Shown here: in pieces, positions 8,336 through 17,629 of the stretch
How the letters are laid out: the number at the start of each line of letters is the position of its first letter
Position numbering within the stretch: position 1 is the first letter of the stretch
Assembly: GCA_026003075.1 (NCBI GenBank)
Contig: BPGO01000008.1
Location: 1-64,000, forward strand
DNA length: 64,000 nt
Source: Fimbriimonadales bacterium
GTDB taxonomy: Bacteria > Armatimonadota > Fimbriimonadia > Fimbriimonadales > GBS-DC
Direction: 5' to 3'
The notes under the pieces: generated by a model
The model's input: only the letters and a program-made list of their open reading frames with translations
Databases searched by the model: none
Told to the model about the DNA's origin: nothing
Translations under genes and position numbers: made by a program

Positions 8336-9799
8336 TTACCGCCCTCCACGCTCCAACTCCCGCAGTCGCCGCTCCACCCGCCATAACTGACTGCGTACCT
8401 CGATGCTCAAAAGCCCCGTCCACGCCCGCGCCAAATAGACCCGCACCACCTTGTCCTGCTCCCGCTCCCAACGACCCCGCAACACCTCCGCATACGAACG
8501 CAACCACGCCCAGTCCGCCTCCGAAGCCTTCACCCTATCTGGACCCTCCGTTTCATGAAAGACCAAACTATCAAGCTCTTCTGCCAACACCGCCGCCGCC
8601 TCCCGACGCACTTCGGGGGGACGAGCTGCCTCCAGAAACGGCTCCAAGACCTTCACCCAGCGCTCGATCTCTTCCGCAGGCGCCTGCGAATACAATCCCT
8701 CATACTGCTTCACAATACGCAATCCGAACGCTTGCAGCAGCGGCTCCGACAGACCCTGCAGGTAGGTCAGGTAGTCCATCACGCGGCGCGAGCGGAAACG
8801 CTTATATCCCACCTCCGGCTTTTCATCGGGGAACTGTTGCCGAAGGGAGGTCCGCAGCTGCATTCGCTGTGTATCCTCTAAGTAGTGGGGGTCGGTAGCG
8901 AGGTAGAGGTAGAGCAGGGCGCGCTGGCGTTTCCAGAGGGGCAGCTGGGTGTTCTGGACACGCTGTTTTGCCCACTGGATGCGTTGTTCGGAGGTAGGCA
9001 GGCGGAAGTAGGGGGCTTCTTCATCCAGCACCTGCACCTGTTCCTCAAAAGGAGACTCCATTCGGATTGGTACATGTAAGACGGATATATCTGGACTTTG
9101 CCAAACCCAGAAGGTAATGTGGTTAACAGAACTCCAACCGTTCCCCACAAAGCGACCCGGTTCAAGATCTACTCGCAGCCATACCTTGTCCCAAGAGAGG
9201 TTTGCTACTTCCCGCCCAAATTTAGCGTCGTCCCAAGGCGCCTTGACACAGGGAGTATACGCACGAATAAGGTACTGCTTGCCCACTTCCCAGCTCAGGG
9301 GCTTATAGGTATGCCCTTCTTTCTCAGGGTTGTGACCTAACCATAGCAGATGGAGAACATTTCCTGCCTTCACTGGTAACTTGTTCTGTTCATTTTCAAT
9401 AACATAATGGTCAATCCAAGATTTTATCACTTGGGCACGCAGTTCATAGTAGGGTACCCAGCTTGGGGAGTAGGGATAGTAGCGTAGCACTTCCTCATCC
9501 ACGCGCCGAATGCCCACAATCCGCACCAGCATCATCCGATCCGCCAGCGAAGGCTGCGGAAGCTGCGTCTGCAGCAGAGAACGCTGCTCATACTCGGCAA
9601 GCGCTTCGCTGGCTTTCTGCTTCTCTTCAGACCAGATATGACGCAGCTGGTTCTCCTGCTCCTTCAACTGCTCTCGGAGCTGCTGCAGCTGTTCCCGCGA
9701 AAGCGACGAAAGGTCGTCCTTGTTCATCGGCTGGCTCCAGAGCGCCAGTCCCAGACACGCTACCAACCCGACACTGATTGTTCGCATCATTTCCGTCAC
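8336..9799 (-). CDS. Exported protein of unknown function, second gene of the sigma-fusion unit
   Basis: 487 residues. The N-terminus (MRTISVGLVACLGLALWSQP from residue 5) looks like a signal peptide. Residues about 28-75 form a Q/E-rich coiled coil (SREQLQQLREQLKEQE), and the remainder is mixed, with a helical, Glu/Arg-rich C-terminal half that could be a repeat or armadillo-like fold. I recognise no family. Its ATG overlaps the stop of the sigma/PKD fusion by 4 nt, so it is translationally coupled and probably acts with that protein outside the membrane. Confidence 0.75.
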   Translation of the reverse strand: MTEMMRTISVGLVACLGLALWSQPMNKDDLSSLSREQLQQLREQLKEQENQLRHIWSEEKQKASEALAEYEQRSLLQTQLPQPSLADRMMLVRIVGIRRVDEEVLRYYPYSPSWVPYYELRAQVIKSWIDHYVIENEQNKLPVKAGNVLHLLWLGHNPEKEGHTYKPLSWEVGKQYLIRAYTPCVKAPWDDAKFGREVANLSWDKVWLRVDLEPGRFVGNGWSSVNHITFWVWQSPDISVLHVPIRMESPFEEQVQVLDEEAPYFRLPTSEQRIQWAKQRVQNTQLPLWKRQRALLYLYLATDPHYLEDTQRMQLRTSLRQQFPDEKPEVGYKRFRSRRVMDYLTYLQGLSEPLLQAFGLRIVKQYEGLYSQAPAEEIERWVKVLEPFLEAARPPEVRREAAAVLAEELDSLVFHETEGPDRVKASEADWAWLRSYAEVLRGRWEREQDKVVRVYLARAWTGLLSIEVRSQLWRVERRLRELERGGR

Positions 9800-12700
9800 C
9801 TCACCTGACCTTGTATCTTTTTGTTGTACGGACCAAACGCCGTTTCAGGTTGCTGCATCGCGTTGCTACCACCCGACGAGGCGCCTGTTTCATTCCCCGT
9901 TCCATTCGCCCAATTGCCCCGTTCTCCTGCCCAGCTGACCGCTTCCCCGTTGAAGCGAATGCTCCAGGCGCCCAGCTGGTGCACGGGCACATAGCTAAAG
10001 GGGAAGAAGAAGGTACGGACGGCAATTGCTGAGTAAAAGTGGAGCCTGGGCGTGTTGTTTTGATTTCGCTGGATTTGAAAGTTGTTCAGATAGGGAGGGA
10101 CTACAAAGGCAGGAGAATCGTGATACCCAATCTGTAGCACCCAGTTAGACGATAACGAGTTATAGTAACTAAGGTATCGCTGAGTTCCAGATTGAGTAGT
10201 ATGTCGAGTGATCTGTGGGACTCCGCCAGAATCCGCATACCAAGCATGGGTTATACGATCTTGAGGGCAACAGATGGTGTCCAGCAGCGGCGGTTCAGCA
10301 TCTCTGTCTCCCACCAAAACCCGATAGACTTTCAACGCCTGTCCCGCACCTTCAGGTTCCAGCTTCAAACGGAAGATATTTTGTCCATCAAAAATGTTCC
10401 ACTCCTGCCCACGGCTCACTACTCTTACGCGAGCAGCCCCAGAAAGCGTGTAGCCGTTCCGCTGAAAGGCTTGATAGAGCGTTGGATGGATAGTCTCTTG
10501 ATCCAGCGCCTGCACGATTGGCTCCCAGTCGGTCTGCTCCCGAACGCGAAACCACCCCTGAAATTGAGGTTCATATGCCAGATAGTACCATAACTGACCA
10601 CCCGTTCCATAGTCGAAATAGCCTTTCGTGAACTGTTCCACGGATTGAACGATCCCCACCTGTGCCCGCTGACGATGGCTGGCAACCACCTGCGTCTGAT
10701 AGGGATCCTGAGACAACCGCCACGGATGATCCACCCTGACCTCCGCCGCCACTAAGCGAGCCGGAGCGTCCATCGCTCCTCCCCACAACAGAGGGACACG
10801 CTGGTTCGTGCAGGGGTTATCGCGCATTGACCATATCAAGCCACTTCGTGCGTGGTCTTCACCTCCGGAGCGGATTTCTACAGAGATAGCAAGCGTGGTG
10901 ATCGCTGCTATATCCCAACTCTCCATCCAGCCCAGCTTCGCGGTTGTTAGCAGCTTGTGAAGGGTGTTCGCCTGGAACTCCAGCGGGGAATTAGTCCAGT
11001 AGTTCCACCAGTACGCCTTTGTGTCCGTGTTGCGAACCCTCGCGTTCAACGGCCACAGGTAGGTGTTATCTGGCACCCACCAGATGCCTTGCCATCCCCA
11101 ATCATTCCGCCAGCCACTCTGTCTATCCGCTACCTCCACCGTGCCCATCGTGATCGACACGCCCGCTTGACGAAGCACAGGTAAAATCTCCTTCGTTCCC
11201 CAGAGCGGATCCACGCGTGGGTAAGTAATCAGATACAGCGAACGCCTTTTGTGATGCTCATACTCAAAAGGCAGTTTCTGACCCGGAGCCGCCACCGAAA
11301 CGATATGGGCTTTATGAGGGGCACTTGCTGCCAAGTAGCTCTCGTAGTTTATCTGCTCCGGCGTCCAGTTGGGGTCAGCTAAGCCCGCCTCTTCTCCCTC
11401 TTGAATATAGTCGCGCAACGGCACTGCCATCGACATCGGGCTGCCCAATCGCACCGCCAACCCCACATGCACCCACATCGACGCCGAACCCCGACGACCT
11501 TCGCTATCTTCTACCTCTACACGCACCAGATAACGATATAAGCGCTGATAAAAGTAATGAACCGTGTCCGATTCGCCCCGACCAGAACGTTCCACCACCT
11601 TGTTCGGGTCATCCCCAAAACGCCAGCGATAGGTGAAGGGCGGGGTACCCCCACACTCCAAATCCACCGTTGCGGTCATCGTAATCGTCTGCCACACGCC
11701 TGCAGGTTCTGGCTCCGCCTCCAGCGACACCGCCAGCTCGTTCTGCCGCCGCACCCGGGCAAAGGCGTAGGCGGTGGTTTGCCCGCACAGGATCTCCGTG
11801 CCGTCGGGCAGCCGCCCATACGCCTTCACCGTGCAACTGATGCGGAAACGCTTGCCTGCGTGCGCCTCCGTGAACAGAAAGCCGCCTTCAGGCCAGCGTG
11901 CGCCACCTTCTTCAGGACCTCGCTCAATCACCCAACGCCCCGCCTCCTGTCGCTCGATTTTCCAGGTATAGGTTAGACGACTGACGGCAGGTGGATTTTC
12001 ACAGCCCGGTTCCGGGTCTCCAGGGGGATAGCCGGGCGGCCACGGTTTGCCTGGATCGCCGGGTGGGGCGGGTGGTCTCGGCGGGCAAGGGTAGGGGATT
12101 TGGGGTGGACAGGGATAGGGGTAGGGTGGATCGTTAGGCTCTTCGGGCGGTGGATCGCCTGGTTGGCTTGGTGGGGGAATGTTGCCTCCTTCGCCCTTCC
12201 CCGAATCATCTATCCCAGGCAAATCTATAGGTTGTCTCATTTGCATCATTTGCGGTTGGGGACAGTCGCAGCTGGCTTGCGCTATACATTCCCAAGTGAC
12301 GCGTTTGCCTGGGCAGACCACGATGCTTTGGGGTTTGATACGCGCGATAACGCCTGCGTAGCCAAAGGCAACAAAGCCAAGGAGGATTATGACAAGCAGA
12401 TATTTGCTACTTCCCCCCCCCCCCGCGCTTTCATCCAGCGGAAAGACTGGTTGATCATCAACATCAGCACCTCCGCCAATTAATTCGCTCTCTGCTCCCC
12501 AAAAGGTTGACAGCATAGTCTGTGCTTTTTGACGCATTCGGCAGAATTGGCATTTGACGGTTCCCACACTGACATTTAGGCGGCGTGCAATCTCCTGATA
12601 GGTATATCCCTCCAGATAAAGATGGAGCATCTCCTGCTGTTGGGGAGAGAGCTGCTCCTCAAGCCTCTGTCGAAGCAGCTGCATTTCGGCGTGTTCTATA

Positions 12701-12993
12701 AGGCGGGTTTCAGAACCCTCGTGACCCTCGGGTAAAGGAGCATCCCTGTTTTCAAGCGTGATGTTTCGTTGCGTTGGTGCGCGACGGTTCCAATCAATGG
12801 TGCGAAGGCGAAGCCAGCGTCGGCAAACGGTTCGCGCCCACTGATGCGGGTGATATTCCCAAGGCAGGACACCGAACACCTCCCAAAACTGCAGCAGGAC
12901 CTCTTGCACGATGTCTTCTGCGTCTGCGGCGCAGCGCGTCAAGGGCTGGGCTACAAAAAGCATCCAAGCACGCCATTCAGTCTCAGTACACAT
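9796..12993 (-). CDS. ECF sigma factor fused to membrane anchor and PKD-containing exterior
   Basis: 1065 residues. Residues 1-165 are an ECF sigma factor: region 2 at about 21-40 (DAEDIVQEVLLQFW) and region 4 at about 115-160 (LSPQQQEMLHLYLEGYTYQE, then a helix-turn-helix with VSVGTVK). A short linker carries AGGGGSS (190-196), coded by a run of 12 Gs. One membrane helix follows at 198-220 (YLLVIILLGFVAFGYAGVIA). Then come a Pro-rich stretch (271-335), an Ig/PKD-like domain (about 420-510, with FTYRWRFGDD) and about 550 unassigned residues, all predicted outside. The arrangement suggests a membrane-tethered sigma factor that senses something external. A TATAAT and AGGGGGT precede the ATG. 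Confidence 0.85.
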   Translation of the reverse strand: MCTETEWRAWMLFVAQPLTRCAADAEDIVQEVLLQFWEVFGVLPWEYHPHQWARTVCRRWLRLRTIDWNRRAPTQRNITLENRDAPLPEGHEGSETRLIEHAEMQLLRQRLEEQLSPQQQEMLHLYLEGYTYQEIARRLNVSVGTVKCQFCRMRQKAQTMLSTFWGAESELIGGGADVDDQPVFPLDESAGGGGSSKYLLVIILLGFVAFGYAGVIARIKPQSIVVCPGKRVTWECIAQASCDCPQPQMMQMRQPIDLPGIDDSGKGEGGNIPPPSQPGDPPPEEPNDPPYPYPCPPQIPYPCPPRPPAPPGDPGKPWPPGYPPGDPEPGCENPPAVSRLTYTWKIERQEAGRWVIERGPEEGGARWPEGGFLFTEAHAGKRFRISCTVKAYGRLPDGTEILCGQTTAYAFARVRRQNELAVSLEAEPEPAGVWQTITMTATVDLECGGTPPFTYRWRFGDDPNKVVERSGRGESDTVHYFYQRLYRYLVRVEVEDSEGRRGSASMWVHVGLAVRLGSPMSMAVPLRDYIQEGEEAGLADPNWTPEQINYESYLAASAPHKAHIVSVAAPGQKLPFEYEHHKRRSLYLITYPRVDPLWGTKEILPVLRQAGVSITMGTVEVADRQSGWRNDWGWQGIWWVPDNTYLWPLNARVRNTDTKAYWWNYWTNSPLEFQANTLHKLLTTAKLGWMESWDIAAITTLAISVEIRSGGEDHARSGLIWSMRDNPCTNQRVPLLWGGAMDAPARLVAAEVRVDHPWRLSQDPYQTQVVASHRQRAQVGIVQSVEQFTKGYFDYGTGGQLWYYLAYEPQFQGWFRVREQTDWEPIVQALDQETIHPTLYQAFQRNGYTLSGAARVRVVSRGQEWNIFDGQNIFRLKLEPEGAGQALKVYRVLVGDRDAEPPLLDTICCPQDRITHAWYADSGGVPQITRHTTQSGTQRYLSYYNSLSSNWVLQIGYHDSPAFVVPPYLNNFQIQRNQNNTPRLHFYSAIAVRTFFFPFSYVPVHQLGAWSIRFNGEAVSWAGERGNWANGTGNETGASSGGSNAMQQPETAFGPYNKKIQGQVR
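12413..12424 (-). repeat. G12 homopolymer at the sigma/membrane domain joint
   Basis: Twelve consecutive Cs on the plus strand (Gs in the coding strand) code Ala190-Gly194 of the sigma/PKD fusion. With 13 Gs the frame reads AAG TAG and stops at once; with 11 Gs it reads EVANICLS and stops. In either case a soluble sigma factor of about 195-202 residues would be made. Confidence 0.9.
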
Positions 12994-13103
12994 CTGTACC
13001 CCCTAAGTATTATACATTACTATTAGTTACACACAGACAAGATTCCTGCCATTTAGGTACCGAATTGGCGAGGCCATGCGGAACCTTGTTTGCCTGAGTC
13101 AGG

Positions 13104-13109
13104 TACACT
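13104..13109 (+). promoter_or_regulatory. Extended -10 (GGTACACT) of purL, leaderless spacing
   Basis: TACACT preceded by GG ends 8 nt before ATG 13118, so transcription should begin at or very near the start codon. This decides against the upstream in-frame ATG at 13076. Confidence 0.55.
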
Positions 13110-13117
13110 TTGTCCTG

Positions 13118-15361
13118 ATGAGGACTCTCTGCCGTGCGCCCGAAGTGTGGCGCGACATGGGACTGACCGACGCCGAGTACCAACGCATCGTGGATCTGAT
13201 GGGGCGCGAGCCGACCGATGTGGAACTGGGCATGTTCGCCGTGATGTGGTCAGAACACTGCGGTTATAAATACTCGCGCCCGGTGTTGAGTCTCTTCAAA
13301 AAGTATCGCGAGTCGCTGGAGGGCGCGGGCTTTGAAAACGCAGGGGTCATTCCTCTGGATGAGAATCTGGGCGTCGCGTTCAAGGTGGAGAGCCATAACC
13401 ATCCTTCGGCGGTGGAACCCCATCAGGGGGCGGCGACAGGCGTGGGGGGCATCATCCGCGACATTTTCACGATGGGCGCCCGCCCCATCGCGATCTTGGA
13501 CTCGCTGCGCTTTGGTCCCTTGAACGAGCCGCGCAACCGCTACCTGTTTGAGCATGTGGTGGAGGGCATCTCCAGCTACGGCAACTGCATCGGCGTGCCG
13601 ACGGTTGCGGGCGAGGTCTATTTCCATCCGTGTTATTCGGGCAACCCGTTGGTGAACGCGATGGCGGTGGGCGTTGTGCCGCTGAATCGCGTCGTGACCG
13701 CTCGCGCCGATGTGCCGGGGAGCGCGGTAATGTATGTCGGCGCCAGTACTGGGCGCGACGGCATCCACGGCGCCACTTTCGCCTCCGAAACGCTGGGGGA
13801 AGACCAAGAGGAGAAACGCCCCAATGTACAAATCGGCGATCCGTTTATGGAGAAACTGCTGATTGAAGCCACCTTGGAAGCCCTTGACACGGGCGCGGTG
13901 CTGGGCATGCAGGATATGGGCGCCGCAGGACTGACTTGCACGACTTGCGAGCCGACCTCTAAATCGGGCACAGGCGTAGAAATCGACACGAGCCTCGTGC
14001 CCACGCGCGAAGCCGACATGACCCCCTACGAGATTATGCTCTCCGAATCGCAGGAGCGAATGTTACTGTATGTGCAGGCGGGACGCGAGGAAGAGGCGGC
14101 GCAGGTGTTCCGCAAGTGGGGGCTGAACGCGGTGGTGATTGGGCGCGTTATCGAGGAGCCTGTAGTGCGCGTGCGCCATCGGGGTGAACTCGTCGCCGAA
14201 ATTCCCCCTGACTACCTCACCAAGCAGTGCCCCGTGTACTCTCTGAAAACGGAGACACCCGCCTACCTGAAAGAGGCGCAATCGTTAGACCTTGCCCAAC
14301 TGCCTGTCCCTGACGATCTGAACGCCGTGCTGCTGCAATTGCTCAACACGCCCACTATAGGGAGTAAGCGTTGGGTGTACGAGCAGTACGATTGGCTGGT
14401 GGGCACGCAGACGATTCTTCCCCCCGGTACGGGCGACGCGGCGGCGCTGCGCATTCGCGGCTCGGAGAAGGGGATCGCGCTCAAAATCGACGGCAACGCA
14501 CGCTACTGCTATCTCCATCCGTATCGGGGTGGGCAAATCGCGGTGGCGGAGGCGGCGCGGAATGTGGCATGCGTCGGGGCGACGCCACGCGCCATCACCG
14601 ACTGCCTCAACTTCGGCAACCCGCAACGCCCCGAGATTTTCTATCAGTTCGAGCAAGCCGTGCGCGGCATCGCCGAAGCGAGCGAGTTTTTCGGGACGCC
14701 TGTCGTGTCGGGCAATGTGAGCTTCTACAACGAAAGCGAGCGTGGCGCGATCCACCCCACGCCCACGATTGGCATGCTGGGCATTCTGGAACGCGCCGAG
14801 AACGCCGTCGGGATGGGCTTCAAACAGACAGGCGATGTCGTGTTGTTCGTCTGTCCGCGTCCCCGCACAGGCGAGAAACAAGAGGAGACTCTCTTCGGTC
14901 TCGGCGCGAGCGAGTACTTGTATGTGATTCATGGACTTGAGCGCGGCGTCCCCGAACCGCCGGATTTGGAAGCCGAGCGCAATCTGCATCGGCTGCTGGC
15001 AGCGTTGGCGAATCGGCGGCTGGTACAGTCTATGCACGATCTCAGTGAAGGCGGGTTCGCTGTGGCGCTTACGGAGTGTGCGCTGGTGCATGGCACCGGG
15101 GCGACGGTAGACCTGCCTGCGGAGGCGATTGCCCCGCGCCCCGACGCGACGCTCTTTGGCGAGTTTCAAACGCGCGTGATTCTCTCCGCAAAGCCCGAAC
15201 ATGTCGAGGCAATTCAACAAATGACCGCTGCGCATGGACTGGCGTGCTACACGATTGGCGAAACGGGCGGCGACAGGGTGCAAATCGCACTGAAGGGGCA
15301 GCCTATCGTGAACCTAACGCTCTCTGCCTGTCAAGCGGCTTACGAAGGCGCGTTGCTTTAA
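13118..15361 (+). CDS. purL: Phosphoribosylformylglycinamidine synthase subunit II
   Basis: Catalyses the ATP- and glutamine-dependent amination of FGAR to FGAM in purine synthesis, as the synthetase subunit of the PurLQS complex. The protein is 747 residues, usual for small PurL. The N-terminus (MGLTDAEYQRIVDLMGREPT) and MFAVMWSEHCGYKYSRP with the catalytic His are typical, as are the ATP-binding DMGAAGLTCTTCE and a C-terminal MHDLSEGGFAVAL. ATG 13118 is chosen because a -10 element sits 8 nt upstream and because family members begin about 10 residues before the VWRDMGLT motif. purQ and purS are not in the window. Confidence 0.95.
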   Translation: MRTLCRAPEVWRDMGLTDAEYQRIVDLMGREPTDVELGMFAVMWSEHCGYKYSRPVLSLFKKYRESLEGAGFENAGVIPLDENLGVAFKVESHNHPSAVEPHQGAATGVGGIIRDIFTMGARPIAILDSLRFGPLNEPRNRYLFEHVVEGISSYGNCIGVPTVAGEVYFHPCYSGNPLVNAMAVGVVPLNRVVTARADVPGSAVMYVGASTGRDGIHGATFASETLGEDQEEKRPNVQIGDPFMEKLLIEATLEALDTGAVLGMQDMGAAGLTCTTCEPTSKSGTGVEIDTSLVPTREADMTPYEIMLSESQERMLLYVQAGREEEAAQVFRKWGLNAVVIGRVIEEPVVRVRHRGELVAEIPPDYLTKQCPVYSLKTETPAYLKEAQSLDLAQLPVPDDLNAVLLQLLNTPTIGSKRWVYEQYDWLVGTQTILPPGTGDAAALRIRGSEKGIALKIDGNARYCYLHPYRGGQIAVAEAARNVACVGATPRAITDCLNFGNPQRPEIFYQFEQAVRGIAEASEFFGTPVVSGNVSFYNESERGAIHPTPTIGMLGILERAENAVGMGFKQTGDVVLFVCPRPRTGEKQEETLFGLGASEYLYVIHGLERGVPEPPDLEAERNLHRLLAALANRRLVQSMHDLSEGGFAVALTECALVHGTGATVDLPAEAIAPRPDATLFGEFQTRVILSAKPEHVEAIQQMTAAHGLACYTIGETGGDRVQIALKGQPIVNLTLSACQAAYEGALL

Positions 15362-15391
15362 ATAGGAAGGGAGATCGAAAGCAATAGTCTC

Positions 15392-15964
15392 TTAGCCTCG
15401 GAAAGTCGCGCGGTTGATAACGCTGAATCGATCTTCCTTGCCAAATGCCTTGTAGAGTTCTAATGTGAGTGAACCTCCAGGGTAGTTGGTCTTCTCTTGG
15501 ATAAAGATGAGTTCACTGACGACAAGCAAAAACTCAACGCTGAACTCTCCGACTGCGTCGAGCCGTGCAAATTGCTGTTCATTACCTGGTTTGTATACTT
15601 GTAGTCGAGGTGGGTAAGACGAAATCGGCTGAATCTGCTGAAAGAGATTTACCAAGTAGTCGCGCAGCTGATAGGTTAAAGCTGCGTCATAAGCTTCTTT
15701 TACATACAATTCTACGATAAGGTGAATATGTTTCGGTGTGCGCCATCGCCCGCCTCGGTTAGGGTCGCGAAACTTCACCACAAAATCATGTGGCGATTGC
15801 GGTTTGCTTCCGCGCTCGACGGCAATTTCCACGCCGCCCTGGGTTGTCCAGATGAGATGTTTGCCTGATAGAGATAACAACCACCTACGAAAAACACGCC
15901 ACACGCTGCATGCTATCGTCTGCCAGAAAGTCTTGCGCCTCTGTTTACTGAGCGCATGCTCCAT
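15392..15964 (-). CDS. Unknown protein overlapping a DNA methyltransferase; candidate restriction endonuclease
   Basis: 190 residues, no family recognised. Features include IHLIVELYVKEAYD (about 80-93) and an ELIFIQEKTNYPGG segment near 155. No PD-(D/E)xK motif can be assigned with confidence, although acidic and Lys residues are suitably spaced. Its ATG lies 20 nt inside the 3' end of the methyltransferase gene, so the two are coupled. Small proteins with this placement are commonly the cognate type II restriction enzyme, which is the basis of the suggestion. The pair is more A+T-rich than purL. Confidence 0.65.
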   Translation of the reverse strand: MEHALSKQRRKTFWQTIACSVWRVFRRWLLSLSGKHLIWTTQGGVEIAVERGSKPQSPHDFVVKFRDPNRGGRWRTPKHIHLIVELYVKEAYDAALTYQLRDYLVNLFQQIQPISSYPPRLQVYKPGNEQQFARLDAVGEFSVEFLLVVSELIFIQEKTNYPGGSLTLELYKAFGKEDRFSVINRATFRG

Positions 15965-16907
15965 TGGACATACTCTCCTTGAACTTTCGGATATCCTCGC
16001 CTATATCTGGCTTGCGGAAAACGAAGAGATGTTCGTGATAGATGAGCATAAAGTCACGTTCCTTCCCAAAACTCCACCGTTCGCGTGTGGATTTCATATT
16101 CCACTGCACCTTAATGATGTCTTCGCGTAGGATGAAGCCGATTTGCAGAAATCGTTCCATGACGCGATAGGCAATCGGAATGTAATGTTTATGACGCCGT
16201 GTATCGCCGATTAGAATCGCACAGTGTTTATTTGGCTTGAGAACGCGATAACACTCTTCCGCGAATTGCGTGATTCCGTTTAGAAAATCGTCCAGCGAAC
16301 GCAGTTGAGAGAGGTCGCCCTCTACTGGTGCCCCCTTCGTATAGGTGATGATTCCTGCGTACGGAGGGTGCGTCGCAACAAGGTCGATGCTACAGTCTTC
16401 AATCAGCTCAAGGTTTCGTGCGTCGCCGTGATACAGTCGGATGGTGCTGGGAGGCAACGATTCGTAGAGGTTCGCAGGTTCGAAATTAAGGCGATCCATC
16501 GTCAGCATGAGGGCTTGAGGATTCACATCGACGCCAATCCCGTTGCGTCCGAGCAAACGGCACTCTACTAAAGTCGTGCCGCTCCCAACCATTGGATCCA
16601 ACACCCAGTCCCCCTGTTGTGTGTAGCGAAGGATCAGGTTTCTTGGGATTTGAGGCGCCCAGTTGCCCCGATAGTTTCCTTGATGAGTCGCCCAGTCCCC
16701 GCGCTCTGGGAACGACCACACGGTCGTTGTCTCGGTCTCGAACTCAGTAGGCTGGAATCGTTCGACCTGTTTGTTTCCTGTAAGTGGGATTCGCGTATCT
16801 TCTATGACCACCTCGCGATGCTTGCTGAGGTATTCAAGATATTCCTCCCAACTGATTTCGCGCATAGCGATTGGTTCAGCCTGTATTCGCGTTGCTGGAC
16901 TCCGCAC
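15945..16907 (-). CDS. DNA methyltransferase (amino-methylating, type II-like)
   Basis: 320 residues. It carries the SAM-binding motif I DPMVGSGTTLVE (about 105-116), then GIGVDVNP, and the catalytic motif IV as DLVATHPPYAG (TPPY-class, modifying the exocyclic amine of A or C). WATHQGNYRGNWAPQIPRNL upstream of motif I is typical of one group of type II N4/N6 methylases. The GTG at 16907 lies 6 nt after GGTAGAAT, fitting a leaderless start; ATG 16865 is the alternative. Recognition sequence unknown. It forms a unit with the overlapping 190-residue gene. Confidence 0.85.
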   Translation of the reverse strand: MRSPATRIQAEPIAMREISWEEYLEYLSKHREVVIEDTRIPLTGNKQVERFQPTEFETETTTVWSFPERGDWATHQGNYRGNWAPQIPRNLILRYTQQGDWVLDPMVGSGTTLVECRLLGRNGIGVDVNPQALMLTMDRLNFEPANLYESLPPSTIRLYHGDARNLELIEDCSIDLVATHPPYAGIITYTKGAPVEGDLSQLRSLDDFLNGITQFAEECYRVLKPNKHCAILIGDTRRHKHYIPIAYRVMERFLQIGFILREDIIKVQWNMKSTRERWSFGKERDFMLIYHEHLFVFRKPDIGEDIRKFKESMSNGACAQ

Positions 16908-16997
16908 GCGCTAATTCTACCCGAACCCATCGCTTAGAGACCCCGCTTGTTTCTCGAACCGCTACGCGCCAGTCTGTACGCACATCACGGTCTGTTA

Positions 16998-17609
16998 TCA
17001 CGGCAGAAGGCTCTCCACGGCGATGGGCGTTGTGGGGTGGAACAGCGGCGCTATGGCATCGCCTGGATTCAGGAGCTGTTTTTGTCGGTAGCGGGCACCG
17101 TAGATGGCTTTGGGGTCGGGTGCAGGGTCGCGATAGACTTCCAGCACGCGCTCCTTGAGGTTCAGCAGCCAGTATTCGGGGATGCCTGCCTGCGCGTAGA
17201 GGCTGCCCTTGATGTCGCGGTCGGTGCGCAGGGAGGTCTCGGCAATCTCAACCACCAGCACGGCGGTGGTGGGGTGTTCCTGCAGATAGTCGCGTGGGCT
17301 ACCTGCCACCACCGCAATATCGGGGAACGGCTCATCATAGTCGCCCAACGCAAGGGGCAGTTGCACGCGCACATGCAGATTTTGAGGAGTGAGGCGCGTG
17401 AGTAGCTCACTGACTAAAGTCACCGCGACGGCGTGTTGTGTGCCCACAGGTTCTCTCCGAATGAGTTCGCCTGCGAGGAGTTCCAATCGCTCTTCGGGCG
17501 CAAACACGCCCGACTCCATCAGCGCTTCAAACTCCGCGCGTGTAATCCACCGTTTGAGCGGCAGGTTCGGACGACGGCGCACCTTCGGCGCACCCACTGT
17601 GCCAGGCAT
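16998..17609 (-). CDS. Uma2-family (DUF820) predicted endonuclease
   Basis: 203 residues. The PD-(D/E)xK-like Uma2 fold is shown by ELLAGELIRREPVGTQHA, then EPFPDIAVVAG and TAVLVVEIAETSLRTDRDIK followed by YAQAGIPEYWLLNL, the standard order for this family. ATG 17609 is chosen because TATAAT (17624-17619, in GGTATAAT) lies 9 nt upstream; the frame is open further upstream without support. Uma2 proteins are abundant in cyanobacteria and many hot-spring bacteria; their role is not established. Confidence 0.9.
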   Translation of the reverse strand: MPGTVGAPKVRRRPNLPLKRWITRAEFEALMESGVFAPEERLELLAGELIRREPVGTQHAVAVTLVSELLTRLTPQNLHVRVQLPLALGDYDEPFPDIAVVAGSPRDYLQEHPTTAVLVVEIAETSLRTDRDIKGSLYAQAGIPEYWLLNLKERVLEVYRDPAPDPKAIYGARYRQKQLLNPGDAIAPLFHPTTPIAVESLLP

Positions 17610-17629
17610 AACACCCCTATTATACCAAC

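Noticed and set aside
14285-15283. 332-residue ORF antisense to purL
   Set aside because: Shadow of a conserved gene; no start signal and no protein-like motif.
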